This document shows, piece by piece, positions 35,094 to 43,627 of a DNA stretch of 64,000 bases. Location: the NCBI RefSeq assembly GCF_004137765.1, contig NZ_NOIS01000001.1, positions 186,001 to 250,000 of the forward strand, written 5' to 3'. Position numbers and translations under genes: made by a program. The notes under the pieces were generated by a model. The model worked only from the letters and a program-made list of their open reading frames with translations. It was not told the DNA's origin and made no database searches. Origin of the DNA: Rothia uropygialis (GTDB taxonomy: Bacteria > Actinomycetota > Actinomycetes > Actinomycetales > Micrococcaceae). Positions within the stretch are counted from its first letter, which is position 1; each line of letters starts with the position of its first letter.

Positions 35094-35669
35094 GTGCACT
35101 GTTTTCGGATGCTGTTTCTGATTGCTCTCGTCGTGATGGGTCGCCTCACGTTGATTTTGGCGTTTGACGCAATCGGCTGGGTGGTCGCGTCCTGGGTTGC
35201 GGTGTTCGACCACAATGACTCGCTTGTTGTGGTGATGTCCGGATTCACGTATTACCTTCTGGGAGGCGTGATTCTCCCTTTTACCCTGCATGAGGCATCC
35301 CACCTTGTGTTGGCCACGAAAGCACCTGGGGTCTCTACGGTTTGGGTTGAGACCACAAACTTCAGGATCTCTGTCGGCATGGAAGGAGAGATGTCGCCGT
35401 TGTGGTTGGTTGGTATTGCCATCTCACGTTCGTGCACTTGCATCGCCCTCGGGCTTGTCATTGCCGCCGTAGGGGAAAGGGCTATGAGCATGTTCTGGCT
35501 GGGGCACGGACTATTTCTGCTTCCGTGCTTCGGCGACGGGAGGGGACTCCGCCGAGGACTTCGAACCTGGTTCCGCTCATGTGACCCTGCGTTCAGCGGG
35601 GAGCCGATCACGGACGCCGCCGAAACCGCACCGAGTTACCAGAGGGGCGTAGAAGACCCATCCCTGTAA
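35094..35669 (+). CDS. putative membrane zinc metallopeptidase (M50-like), unknown
   Basis: 191 residues from a GTG at 35094 with GAGGAA 8 nt upstream. Four or five hydrophobic segments. Segment 3 ends in LHEASH, an HExxH zinc motif placed inside or at the edge of the membrane, and the last segment has LFLLPCFGDGRGL, which resembles the N/D-P-x(n)-D-G second motif that gives the third zinc ligand in M50 site-2 proteases. Such membrane proteases accompany peptide exporters in some RiPP and pheromone systems. The family is not recognised with certainty; the hydrophilic last 40 residues look unconserved. Confidence 0.6.
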   Translation: MHCFRMLFLIALVVMGRLTLILAFDAIGWVVASWVAVFDHNDSLVVVMSGFTYYLLGGVILPFTLHEASHLVLATKAPGVSTVWVETTNFRISVGMEGEMSPLWLVGIAISRSCTCIALGLVIAAVGERAMSMFWLGHGLFLLPCFGDGRGLRRGLRTWFRSCDPAFSGEPITDAAETAPSYQRGVEDPSL

Positions 35670-35703
35670 GCGGGCGAGAAGACAGTGCATCAGAAAAGCA
35701 AAA

Positions 35704-35748
35704 CCGGGCGGCGCCTCCAGCCTTTCGAAGGCCGGAGGCGCCGCCCGG
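35704..35748. terminator. strong bidirectional terminator hairpin
   Basis: A 15-bp perfect outer stem (CCGGGCGGCGCCTCC and its complement), one mismatch, then GCCTT-TCG-AAGGC. An A run precedes it, giving a U run for the leftward transcript from adh; it separates convergent genes. Confidence 0.88.
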
Positions 35749-35792
35749 AACGCCGGGACGTTGCGATGTCCCGGAAGGCGAGGTGGTGAGGA

Positions 35793-36860
35793 TCAGGCCT
35801 CGACCTCGACGTCGTCGAACGTGGAAGTGTCAATGACGCAGCGGAACTTCACATCACCGGCAACGACGCGATCGTAAGCGTCGTCGACCTCGTGAACCGA
35901 AACCGTCTCGATTTTGGCCCCGAAACCATGCTCGGCGCAGAAGTCGAGCATCTCCTGGGTCTCAGGGATCCCGCCGATGTTTGAACCGGCAATCGCCTTG
36001 CGGCCGCCGATGACCGAACCGAAGCTGAACTCCTGCTTCTCCGGCGGCAAACCGACGACTGCCATGACACCCCGCGGCTTGAGCAAACTCATGTACTTGT
36101 CCACCGGAATGGATGCGGAGATCGTGTTCAGGATCAGATCGAATTCACCGCGATGATTCTTGAAGAAGTCCTCCTCCGACGTGGCAAGGGTTCGGGTAGC
36201 GCCCAGTTCCTTTGCATCCTGTTCCTTCTTCAGCGTGCGCGACAACACCGTCACCTCGGCGCCCTTCGCAGCGGCGATCTGGACACCCATATGCCCCAAG
36301 CCACCGAGACCCAGAACAGCGACCTTCTTCCCCGGTGCCGCATCCCACGTTGCAAGAGGCGAGTAGGTGGTGATGCCGGCGCACAGCAGCGGGGCGGCGA
36401 CGTCGAAGTCCAGGGCATCAGGGATGCGGAGAACGAAGTCCTGGTTCACCACGACCTTCTCCGCGTAACCACCCTGCGTGATGCTGCCGTCGACGTCTTC
36501 GGAATCATATGTACCGACCATTCCGCCACGGGTGCAGTTCTGTTCCTGTCCGTCTCGGCATTCCTCGCATTCGCCGCAGGAATTGACCATGCAGCCGACG
36601 CCGACGCGATCTCCGACCTTGTACTTGGTCACGTCGGAGCCCACGGCCTCGACGACACCCGCAATCTCGTGACCGACGGTCAGCGGGAAATGAGCCTCGC
36701 CCCATTCGTTGCGGATGGTGTGAATGTCACTGTGGCAAATGCCGGCTGCTTTGATGTCGATCAGGACATCGTCAGGCCGGGGATCGCGACGGTCGATCGT
36801 GGCGACCTTGAACGGCTGGTCCGGGCCGGTTTTCTGGAGAGCCTTGACTGAAATGGGCAT
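35793..36860 (-). CDS. zinc-dependent alcohol dehydrogenase (YahK/cinnamyl-alcohol-type)
   Basis: 355 residues from an ATG at 36860 with AGGAGA upstream. Catalytic zinc ligands are in GICHSD and GHEIAG, the structural zinc four-Cys cluster is CGECEECRDGQEQNC, and the cofactor site is VLGLGGLGHMGVQIAAAKG followed by VLSRTLKKEQDAKELGA, where the Ser-Arg-Thr after the second strand suggests NADP(H) preference. The pattern fits broad-range aldehyde reductases of the CAD family. It is divergent from an MFS exporter gene. Confidence 0.9.
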   Translation of the reverse strand: MPISVKALQKTGPDQPFKVATIDRRDPRPDDVLIDIKAAGICHSDIHTIRNEWGEAHFPLTVGHEIAGVVEAVGSDVTKYKVGDRVGVGCMVNSCGECEECRDGQEQNCTRGGMVGTYDSEDVDGSITQGGYAEKVVVNQDFVLRIPDALDFDVAAPLLCAGITTYSPLATWDAAPGKKVAVLGLGGLGHMGVQIAAAKGAEVTVLSRTLKKEQDAKELGATRTLATSEEDFFKNHRGEFDLILNTISASIPVDKYMSLLKPRGVMAVVGLPPEKQEFSFGSVIGGRKAIAGSNIGGIPETQEMLDFCAEHGFGAKIETVSVHEVDDAYDRVVAGDVKFRCVIDTSTFDDVEVEA

Positions 36861-36876
36861 GAAACTGTCTCCTGAA

Positions 36877-36910
36877 GTCGTACTAGATGAATCACTTATA
36901 AATCTACGAC
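36877..36910. promoter_or_regulatory. inverted repeat between adh and MFS exporter
   Basis: GTCGTA (36877-36882) and TACGAC (36905-36910) flank an AT-rich core with TTATAAAT. The site lies just upstream of adh in a 176-bp divergent gap and could bind a regulator shared by both genes. Confidence 0.35.
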
Positions 36911-37036
36911 TATGTCTCCGTGATGTCCGGGCCGTTCGCCGTACGCATCATTGGGTGTGAGTTTCCTCAGAATTATGACTCAGGATGTGCAACCGGGCAT
37001 GGACGTGCCGGACTGGCCCGAGTAGAAGTAGAAGTT

Positions 37037-38524
37037 ATGCCCTTAGATTCCTCAGGAAAGTTCAACACCGAGCAGAAGAGGATCCTGGCACTGACCCTGG
37101 TGCCTCTCTTCATGTCCCTGCTCAGCGTGTCCATCGTCAACGTCGTACTTCCCGCCGTGCAGACGTCCATCGGTGCCAGCAGCTCCGAATTGCAATGGGT
37201 CCTCTCCGGCTACGCGTTGGCATTCGGCGTCCTCCTGGTAGCGGCAGGCCGTGCCGGGGATGTGTACGGGAGGGGGCGTCTTTTCATTCTGGGTGTCAGC
37301 CTCTTCGGTCTGGGGGCTCTGGTGTCAGGGCTCGCGCCGTCGGCCATCGTGCTCAATATTGCCCGAGTGGCGATGGGGTTGGGGTCGGGTTTCCTCAACC
37401 CGCAGGCCATTGGACTCATTCAGCAATATTTCAAGGGGACCCAACGAGGCAAAGCCTTCGGAATGTTCGGCGGCGTCGTCGGCGTATCCGTGGCCATCGG
37501 TCCCGTGCTCGGCGGCGTTCTGATCAGCCTGTTCGGGCAGGAAATAGGCTGGCGGGCAGCTTTCCTCGTCAACGTTCCGATCTGTATCGTGGCCCTCTTG
37601 CTCGTCAGGGCTTGGCTTCCGGATACCGCTTGGAAACCGGTTCCTCCCGAGCACTCGACGTCGTCGTTGCCAGTCATCGACCCGACGAGTGCCGCACCCA
37701 AACGAAAAGCCGATCTGGACCCGGTCGGTCTGGTGACCTTCGGTCTTGCCGTGCTTCTCGTAATGCTCCCGTTCGTGGAATCTTCGGTCGGACCGTGGAT
37801 CTGGGGGTCCATCGTCGTGGCCGCAGCCCTGCTGGTCTTCTGGGCCTTCTGGGAGAGGCGTTACCGGAGGAACGGTGGCGAACCCATGATCGACATGGAA
37901 CTGTTCAAGACCCGATCGTTCGCCAACGGAACCATGCTGATCGGTTTGTACTTCGTCGGTGTCACCAGTATCTGGGTTCTGGTTGCCCTCTACATGCAGT
38001 CAGGTCTGGGACACACGGCTCTGGCATCCGGGATGATGGGTCTCCCCGCGGCGACCGCAAGTGCCATCAGTGCACCGGTCGCGGGTCGATACATCGTGAA
38101 AATCGGCCGTCCCCTGGTACTGATCGGAATGAGTTCGGTCCTATTCGGATTGCTGGTGACAGCATTGCTGGTTTTCCTCCACGGACGAATTGGCCTCAGC
38201 GAGTGGTGGATGCTTCTCAGCCTGACCTTCGTCGGTGGCGGCCAGGGCCTCGTCGTAAGCCCGAATCAGACACTGACCTTGGCCGATGTTCCGATGCGTT
38301 ACGCGGGGTCGGCCGGAGGCGTCCTCCAGACCGGGCAACGCGTGGGCACGTCCATCGGCATCGCGGCAATCACCGGAATCGTCTTCGCCCTGGTTGCCAA
38401 GTCCGATTGGTCGACGGCGATGGTCGTCGGGCTTCTCGTGATTGCGGTCGTGGTGATCCTCGCCGGGTGCATCGGGATTCGCGACTTGGTTCAGGGGCGT
38501 CGGGAAGAACGCGTCGCCTCGTAG
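37037..38524 (+). CDS. MFS drug exporter, EmrB/QacA (DHA2) family
   Basis: 495 residues from an ATG at 37037; in-frame upstream codons to 36920 lack hydrophobic or family features. About 14 hydrophobic segments. Motifs: VSIVNVVLPAVQTSIGASSSELQWVLSGYALAFG in helices 1-2, GRAGDVYGRGRLF (motif A), IARVAMGLGSGFLNPQAIGLIQQYF (helix 4) and GPVLGGVLIS (motif C). These pumps export drugs, dyes or metabolites with protons. It is paired divergently with an aldehyde/alcohol dehydrogenase rather than a regulator. A GAGGCCGTAGG hairpin follows at 38549. Confidence 0.9.
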   Translation: MPLDSSGKFNTEQKRILALTLVPLFMSLLSVSIVNVVLPAVQTSIGASSSELQWVLSGYALAFGVLLVAAGRAGDVYGRGRLFILGVSLFGLGALVSGLAPSAIVLNIARVAMGLGSGFLNPQAIGLIQQYFKGTQRGKAFGMFGGVVGVSVAIGPVLGGVLISLFGQEIGWRAAFLVNVPICIVALLLVRAWLPDTAWKPVPPEHSTSSLPVIDPTSAAPKRKADLDPVGLVTFGLAVLLVMLPFVESSVGPWIWGSIVVAAALLVFWAFWERRYRRNGGEPMIDMELFKTRSFANGTMLIGLYFVGVTSIWVLVALYMQSGLGHTALASGMMGLPAATASAISAPVAGRYIVKIGRPLVLIGMSSVLFGLLVTALLVFLHGRIGLSEWWMLLSLTFVGGGQGLVVSPNQTLTLADVPMRYAGSAGGVLQTGQRVGTSIGIAAITGIVFALVAKSDWSTAMVVGLLVIAVVVILAGCIGIRDLVQGRREERVAS

Positions 38525-38548
38525 CCGGATACGGGTCTCGAAACTCAA

Positions 38549-38585
38549 GAGGCCGTAGGCTCATCTCGGATGGACCTACGGCCTC
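38549..38585 (+). terminator. hairpin downstream of MFS gene
   Basis: GAGGCCGTAGG, 15 nt, CCTACGGCCTC: an 11-bp stem 25 bp after the exporter stop. On this strand it is followed by A residues instead of U, so termination by it alone is uncertain. Confidence 0.55.
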
Positions 38586-38633
38586 AAAAAAGTTCGAGCC
38601 GCGAGATCATGTTGATGATCTCGCGGCTCGAAC
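38586..38633 (-). terminator. Rho-independent terminator of tRNA-Pro
   Basis: Reading leftward: a perfect 19-bp stem with a 4-nt CAAC loop, followed at once by six U. It begins 3 nt after the encoded CCA end of the tRNA gene, an unusually strong and close terminator. Confidence 0.92.
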
Positions 38634-38636
38634 AGG

Positions 38637-38713
38637 TGGTCGGGATGACAGGATTTGAACCTGCGACCTCGTCGTCCCGAACGACGCGCGCTACCAAGCT
38701 GCGCCACATCCCG
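38637..38713 (-). tRNA. tRNA-Pro (anticodon CGG)
   Basis: 77 nt including an encoded CCA. Acceptor CGGGATG pairs with CATCCCG, discriminator A. D-arm GGCGCAGCTTGGTAGCGC type, anticodon stem CGTCG/CGACG with loop TTCGGGA giving anticodon CGG (codon CCG), and T arm GCAGGTTCAAATCCTGT. All arms pair by eye. Confidence 0.95.
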
Positions 38714-38835
38714 ATGTTGACTTGTCCGCACGGGAAACCCGAATATCGCGTCAAGCAACTTCTCTAGAATAGCGGATCCACCATAGCCCGGCAAACCGGC
38801 CGAGAGTGGCCCCGGGCACGTCGTGTTCCCTCCGG

Positions 38836-41763
38836 CTATCGGCTGGCCCACTCCACGAGCTGCAGAATGTTCTGGTATGTGTGTCCGGTGGCTTCGGTCA
38901 TGCCTTGTTCGCAAGTCCGGTTCGACGAAGCATAGGCCGAGTAGTGTCGCGCATTGACCTCGGTTGCCTCGGCGCGGGTTGCGGATTGGGTGAGCTCAGG
39001 ATGGAGCATGCCGCGGTCGCCCGCATAGGCGCAACAGCCCCATTCGAGCGGAACGTGGCATTCCTCGGCAACGGCGTTGCCCAGCTCCTCGAGCTGAGGC
39101 CCCAGACCCAAATGGGTCAGCGAACACGTCGGATGCAGGACCAGTGAGTCGAGCTTCCGATGGATCTTGAGGAGCGGCAAGATCGCCGTCGCGACGAATT
39201 CGACCGAGTCGACGAATCGGATCCGTGAGAAGTCCCGAACCTCGCCATCCGGAGCCTGCTGGGAGCCTGTGGTCGCGGCGTCGAGCACCTTGGACTTCAT
39301 GGTTTCGAGCCCCTCGGTGCACGACGACGCATCGCACACGACGGGCAATTCTCCGCCGCGGGTCGCAGACCAGAGCCCCTCCAGCACCCGATCGGACATC
39401 ACGGAATAACCATCGGTGAACCCCTTGGACTTCCACGGCGTCCCGCAGCACATCGAATCGATGCCTTCCGGCGTGTTCCACCGCAAGCCGGCTCGATGAG
39501 CCAAATTCATCAGCGATGACGTCGCGCTCTCCGCGGCAGGGGCCCCTGCCCCATCGACCGCACCGAACATCGAATTGACGCAGGCTGGGAAGAAAACGAA
39601 GGTGGCTCCGCCATCGACGCGACTCGCACGGCGTCGGCCACCCGAGGGCAATTGCTTGTTGTACTGGGGGATGACGTCTTCGCCAACGATTTTCCGGCCC
39701 AGTTTCGTCGCGGCGACCGGCACGGGCCAGGGGAGGCGCTTGGCTGCGCGCAGCCCATAATTGGCTGCGATATTTGCGGGACCCCAATTTTCGGCCGCGA
39801 CCTTCCACCCTGCGCTCTCGGTGGGCTGCTGTTTTTCCGAGCGCAAACGGCGAATCAAGTCACCCGTGTTGATGTCCACGGGGCAGCGGGTGACACACAT
39901 GCCGTCCACGGCGCAGGTCTGTTCGCCTTCATAGTCCCAGTCGGCCTCCAGCTTCCGGACGAGAGCGTGATCCCCTCGCGCCCGTGCTGCCTCGAGCTCC
40001 CGACGCATCACGATCCGTTGCCGAGGAGTCAGCGTGAGGTCTTGGGAAGGGCATACCGGCTCGCAATAGCCGCACTCGACACAACGGTCTACCTCTTCCT
40101 CGACGGTCTCCGCAACCTTGAGGTTCTGCACATACGCATCCGGATCGTCGTTGATGACGACGCCGGGGTTCAGCATGCTGCTCGGATCGATCAAGCGTTT
40201 GACCTCGCACATGACCCCGTACAACTCGTCCCCGAACTGACGGCGCACGTACGGAGCCATAATGCGGCCCGTCCCGTGCTCGGCTTTGAGCGACCCCTGA
40301 TTTCCCAAGATCAGCGAAACCATGTCTTCGGTGAACTCGCGGTAGCGTTCCAGCTTGCTGGGCTCCGAGAAGCGCTCGTTGAGCATGAAATGGATATTGC
40401 CGTCCTTCGCGTGGCCAAAGATCACCGAATCCTCGTACCCGTGCGCGTCGAACATGGTGCCGAGGTCTCGGCAGGTCTCCCCTAGGGTCCCTACGGGGAC
40501 CACAACGTCCTCGAGCAGTGCGTTGGTTCCGGTGGGTCGGTTGCCCGCCACGGTCGCGTACAAGTTGTTCCGAGCCGCCCACAAGAGAGAGCGTTGACCG
40601 GGATCCGTGGTCATCTCCGCAGGAGATGAAAGATCCAAGGACTCCAGCATCGAGCGAGCGCCCTCGTGCCTTTCAACGACTTCCTCGGGGGTCGTGGCCT
40701 GGAACTCCACCAACAGGGCCGCGTGCTGGTCGACGTCGACCTGGGCCAGAGCGTTGGCGACCTTGCCCGAGCGCTGGGCCACGCGAATCGAGGTCGAGTC
40801 GAGGAGTTCGACGGTCGCCATACCGGCCTCGACGAGGCCAGGAACCGTGGAAGTCGCCGAGATGAGGTCCGGAAAGACCAAGAGCCCGGTCGATGCGGAG
40901 GGAAGTATCTCCTGGGTTCTGAAGGTTGCGGATGCCACGAAGCCGAGGGTCCCTTCGGAACCGATAATCAAATGCTCGAGAATGCGCAACGGTTCCTCGA
41001 AATCGAGGAACGCGTTGATCCCGTAACCCATCGTGTTTTTCATCGAATACTGATGCGCGATGATACGACGCGATTCCGGGTTCTCGACCACCCGGCGTCG
41101 CAATCGTCGTAACCCTTCGTGGATTTGCGGTTCTCGCCGACGCAATTGAGCATCCGCGTCGGCCTCCGACGTGTCGATCATGGTCCCCGAGGGAAGGATC
41201 AAGACCATGGAATCCAGGGTCCGGTACGTATTGAACTCGGTTCCGCAGGACATCCCTGAGGAATTGTTCGCGACCACCCCGCCGATTGTGCACGCGGACG
41301 AGGAAGCGGGGTCGGGCCCGATTTTCCGTCCGTACCGTCGAAGAGCGCCGTTCACCGCTCCGACGGTAGCGCCGGGCTGCACACGAACTTTCCGGCCATC
41401 GTCCAACACCTCAAGCCCGCGGAACGCTCGGCGAGTGTCGACCATGACCCCGTCGGAGACGGCCTGGCCGGAAAGGCTGGTGCCGCCCGACCGGAAGGTG
41501 ACGGGCAACCCGGCTTTCGACGCCGAAGACATGACGGCGGCGACGTCGTCTGCCGAACGCGGTCGCACAATACCTTGAGGAACCAGAAGATAATGCGATG
41601 CGTCGTGCGCCATAGCGAGCCGGTCAATTTCCTTCGAAGACGCCGCGGCGCTGGAGCCGGCCTCAAGACTCTCCGCGAGGGCTTCGAAATCGGGGCTCGG
41701 CGGGGCCTCCGATACGGTGAGCGGGGAATGCGCGGGTGGTGTCAACGGTGTGGTGGAGCTCAT
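38836..41763 (-). CDS. FAD-linked D-lactate dehydrogenase fused to Fe-S (GlcF-like) domain
   Basis: 975 residues from the ATG at 41763, preferred to ATG 41772 because TAAGAT lies 7 nt upstream. N-terminal part (60-560): FAD-binding_4 with VPQGIVRPRSADDVAAVM, TFRSGGTSLSGQAVSDGVMVDTRR in order and GGVVANNSSG; the FAD-oxidase C domain has HAKDGNIHFML and EHGTGRIM. Then two ferredoxin cluster motifs (CVECGYCEPVCP, CAVDGMCVTRCP) and C-terminal CCG domains (CCGTPWKSKG, HPTCSLTHLG with CCAYAGDRG). This is the GlcD-GlcF fusion typical of actinobacterial D-lactate or D-2-hydroxyacid dehydrogenases. It feeds electrons to quinones. Confidence 0.92.
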   Translation of the reverse strand: MSSTTPLTPPAHSPLTVSEAPPSPDFEALAESLEAGSSAAASSKEIDRLAMAHDASHYLLVPQGIVRPRSADDVAAVMSSASKAGLPVTFRSGGTSLSGQAVSDGVMVDTRRAFRGLEVLDDGRKVRVQPGATVGAVNGALRRYGRKIGPDPASSSACTIGGVVANNSSGMSCGTEFNTYRTLDSMVLILPSGTMIDTSEADADAQLRRREPQIHEGLRRLRRRVVENPESRRIIAHQYSMKNTMGYGINAFLDFEEPLRILEHLIIGSEGTLGFVASATFRTQEILPSASTGLLVFPDLISATSTVPGLVEAGMATVELLDSTSIRVAQRSGKVANALAQVDVDQHAALLVEFQATTPEEVVERHEGARSMLESLDLSSPAEMTTDPGQRSLLWAARNNLYATVAGNRPTGTNALLEDVVVPVGTLGETCRDLGTMFDAHGYEDSVIFGHAKDGNIHFMLNERFSEPSKLERYREFTEDMVSLILGNQGSLKAEHGTGRIMAPYVRRQFGDELYGVMCEVKRLIDPSSMLNPGVVINDDPDAYVQNLKVAETVEEEVDRCVECGYCEPVCPSQDLTLTPRQRIVMRRELEAARARGDHALVRKLEADWDYEGEQTCAVDGMCVTRCPVDINTGDLIRRLRSEKQQPTESAGWKVAAENWGPANIAANYGLRAAKRLPWPVPVAATKLGRKIVGEDVIPQYNKQLPSGGRRRASRVDGGATFVFFPACVNSMFGAVDGAGAPAAESATSSLMNLAHRAGLRWNTPEGIDSMCCGTPWKSKGFTDGYSVMSDRVLEGLWSATRGGELPVVCDASSCTEGLETMKSKVLDAATTGSQQAPDGEVRDFSRIRFVDSVEFVATAILPLLKIHRKLDSLVLHPTCSLTHLGLGPQLEELGNAVAEECHVPLEWGCCAYAGDRGMLHPELTQSATRAEATEVNARHYSAYASSNRTCEQGMTEATGHTYQNILQLVEWASR

Positions 41764-41770
41764 GTTTTCC

Positions 41771-41776
41771 ATCTTA
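41771..41776 (-). promoter_or_regulatory. -10 box of leaderless promoter for D-lactate dehydrogenase
   Basis: TAAGAT (reverse strand) ends 7 nt before the ATG at 41763; no ribosome site is present. It sits in the 25-bp gap after the ABC exporter gene, so the dehydrogenase may be transcribed on its own. Confidence 0.55.
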
Positions 41777-41788
41777 GGAGGGTGGCAA

Positions 41789-43627
41789 TCACCGTTCTAC
41801 GGAGGATAGCCATGCCTCATGCAACTCCGAGAATCGTCCGCCCGCGTCGATCAAGGTCTGAGGGGATCCGTCCTCGACCACGCGACCGTCGGCGACGACC
41901 AGCACGCGGTCCGAATCCAAGATGGTCGACAGACGATGGGCGATGACGACGGCGGTTCGGCCGCCCAACAGCTCGGACAGACCGCGCTGCACGAGCTTCT
42001 CGGAAGGCAGATCCATGGATGCGGTTGCCTCGTCCAGAATCAGGACGGCCGGATCCGCCAGGAAAGCGCGGGCAAATGACAGCAACTGCCGTTGACCTGC
42101 CGAAACCCGTCCGCCGCGTCTATTGAGATCCGTATCGTACCCTTCGGGCAGTTTGCGAATGAACTCGTCCGCACCCACTTGCTGAGCAGCCCGGACAATT
42201 TCCGAGCGAGTCGCGCCGGGGCGTCCCAGGGCGATGTTGTCGGCCACCGAACCCGAGAAGAGGTACGACTCCTGAGTGACCATGACAATCTCTTGGCGAA
42301 GATCGGTATCTCGCAGATCCCGTAGGTCTACGCCGTCCAAAAGAATCCTCCCCGAACTGACGTCGTAAAACCGGGCAATCAGTTTTGCGATGGTCGACTT
42401 GCCTGCGCCCGTCTGGCCGACGAGGGCGACTTTTTGGCCAGCCGGAATGTTCAGATCGAGGGTGGGCAGGACCGGGTTGGTGGATTCCTCGCGATAACTG
42501 AACGTGACTTGGTCGAATTGCAATCTGCCACGAGACTCTGAGGTGCCTCCCGGAGCGCGTGGCCGGTCGGGGTCTGCGACGCTGGGGCGCTCTTGAAGAA
42601 GACCGGAGACCTTTTCGAGCGCAGCCGTAGCGGACTGGAGCGTGTTGTAGAAGCTCGAGAGATCCATCAGCGGGTCGAAAATCCGTTGCGTATAGAGCAC
42701 CAGGGACAAGAGTGCCCCGACCGCGATAACACCGTGCAGAACGTTGTACCCTCCAACGACCAGGACTACCGCGACCGTCAGGTTGGACAGCAGCATGACT
42801 CCCGGCATGTATATGCCGAAGAGACGGACCGATCTGAGGTTCTGTTGCCGGTATCGATCCGCGAATTTCATGTAGGAACGCCGTGCACTCGGTTGGCGAC
42901 GGAAGGCCATGACGGCGCGAATACCGGTCATGGTTTCCGTGAAGTTGCCGATCAGTTGGGCAGATGAGATGCGTTGGGCTCTGTACTGGACCTCGGATCT
43001 CTTTCTGAACCAGACCGTCAGCGCGATCATCGGTATCAGCGCGATTCCGATCACGACAGCGGAGTGCCAGTCGAGGGCGATCACGATGACGGCCATCATG
43101 ACCATCGACAACAACGAGGAGGCGATCTGCGAGAGCCCCGAATCCAGGAATTCACGCATCGTCTCCAAATCGGAGGTGAGGCGGGAAATCACGCGGCCCG
43201 AGGTGTACTTCTCGTGGAAATCCAGACTGAGCCGTTGGACGTGCGCAAAGGTTCTACGCCGAATCCGGTACAGGATCGATTGAGAAATTTTGGCGGTGAT
43301 CGTCTCGTTCAGGTAGACCGTCAGGGCAGATATCACCGCCGAGACGATATATGCGACGACTATCGCAATCAGCGCCGCCGGATGGCCTTGCTTCAATTGA
43401 GGCAATCCGATGTCGATGCCCCAGCCGGTCAGCGCGGGACCCAATGCGCCTAATCCCTCGGACACGATGACCAGGGCCAACGTCCCCACAGCAGGCCAGA
43501 GAACCGGCTTGACGAGGGAGGCCAGCAAGCGGAAGGACCGTTTGCGAACGGCCTTGCTCTCGCTCTTGGTCAGATCGATTTTGTCCTCATTGCGGACACC
43601 TACGCCTTCGGCGCGTCGTTCACTCAC
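41789..43627 (-). CDS. heterodimeric ABC exporter subunit, permease-ATPase (catalytic Glu intact)
   Basis: 612 residues from a GTG at 43627. An ABC_membrane domain with six helices (about 40-330) is followed by an ATPase with Walker A GQTGAGKST, Q-loop VTQESYLFSG, a degenerate signature VSAGQ (not LSGGQ) and Walker B VLILDEATASMD with catalytic Glu, then AHRLST. The gene overlaps its upstream partner by 8 bp. Partner features show one canonical and one degenerate ATP site, as in BmrCD or TmrAB. Such exporters move drugs, lipids or peptides. Confidence 0.92.
   Translation of the reverse strand: MSERRAEGVGVRNEDKIDLTKSESKAVRKRSFRLLASLVKPVLWPAVGTLALVIVSEGLGALGPALTGWGIDIGLPQLKQGHPAALIAIVVAYIVSAVISALTVYLNETITAKISQSILYRIRRRTFAHVQRLSLDFHEKYTSGRVISRLTSDLETMREFLDSGLSQIASSLLSMVMMAVIVIALDWHSAVVIGIALIPMIALTVWFRKRSEVQYRAQRISSAQLIGNFTETMTGIRAVMAFRRQPSARRSYMKFADRYRQQNLRSVRLFGIYMPGVMLLSNLTVAVVLVVGGYNVLHGVIAVGALLSLVLYTQRIFDPLMDLSSFYNTLQSATAALEKVSGLLQERPSVADPDRPRAPGGTSESRGRLQFDQVTFSYREESTNPVLPTLDLNIPAGQKVALVGQTGAGKSTIAKLIARFYDVSSGRILLDGVDLRDLRDTDLRQEIVMVTQESYLFSGSVADNIALGRPGATRSEIVRAAQQVGADEFIRKLPEGYDTDLNRRGGRVSAGQRQLLSFARAFLADPAVLILDEATASMDLPSEKLVQRGLSELLGGRTAVVIAHRLSTILDSDRVLVVADGRVVEDGSPQTLIDAGGRFSELHEAWLSSVER

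Noticed and set aside
38592-38633. Perfect 19-bp inverted repeat considered as a mobile-element end or attachment site next to the tRNA
   Set aside because: It is followed by six U in the tRNA direction and lies 3 nt after the CCA, so it is the tRNA terminator. No integrase or tRNA 3'-end duplication is seen.
36985-38658. 557-codon frame overlapping the MFS exporter on the same strand
   Set aside because: Arg/Gly/Ser-rich shifted reading of the exporter gene; no family resemblance.
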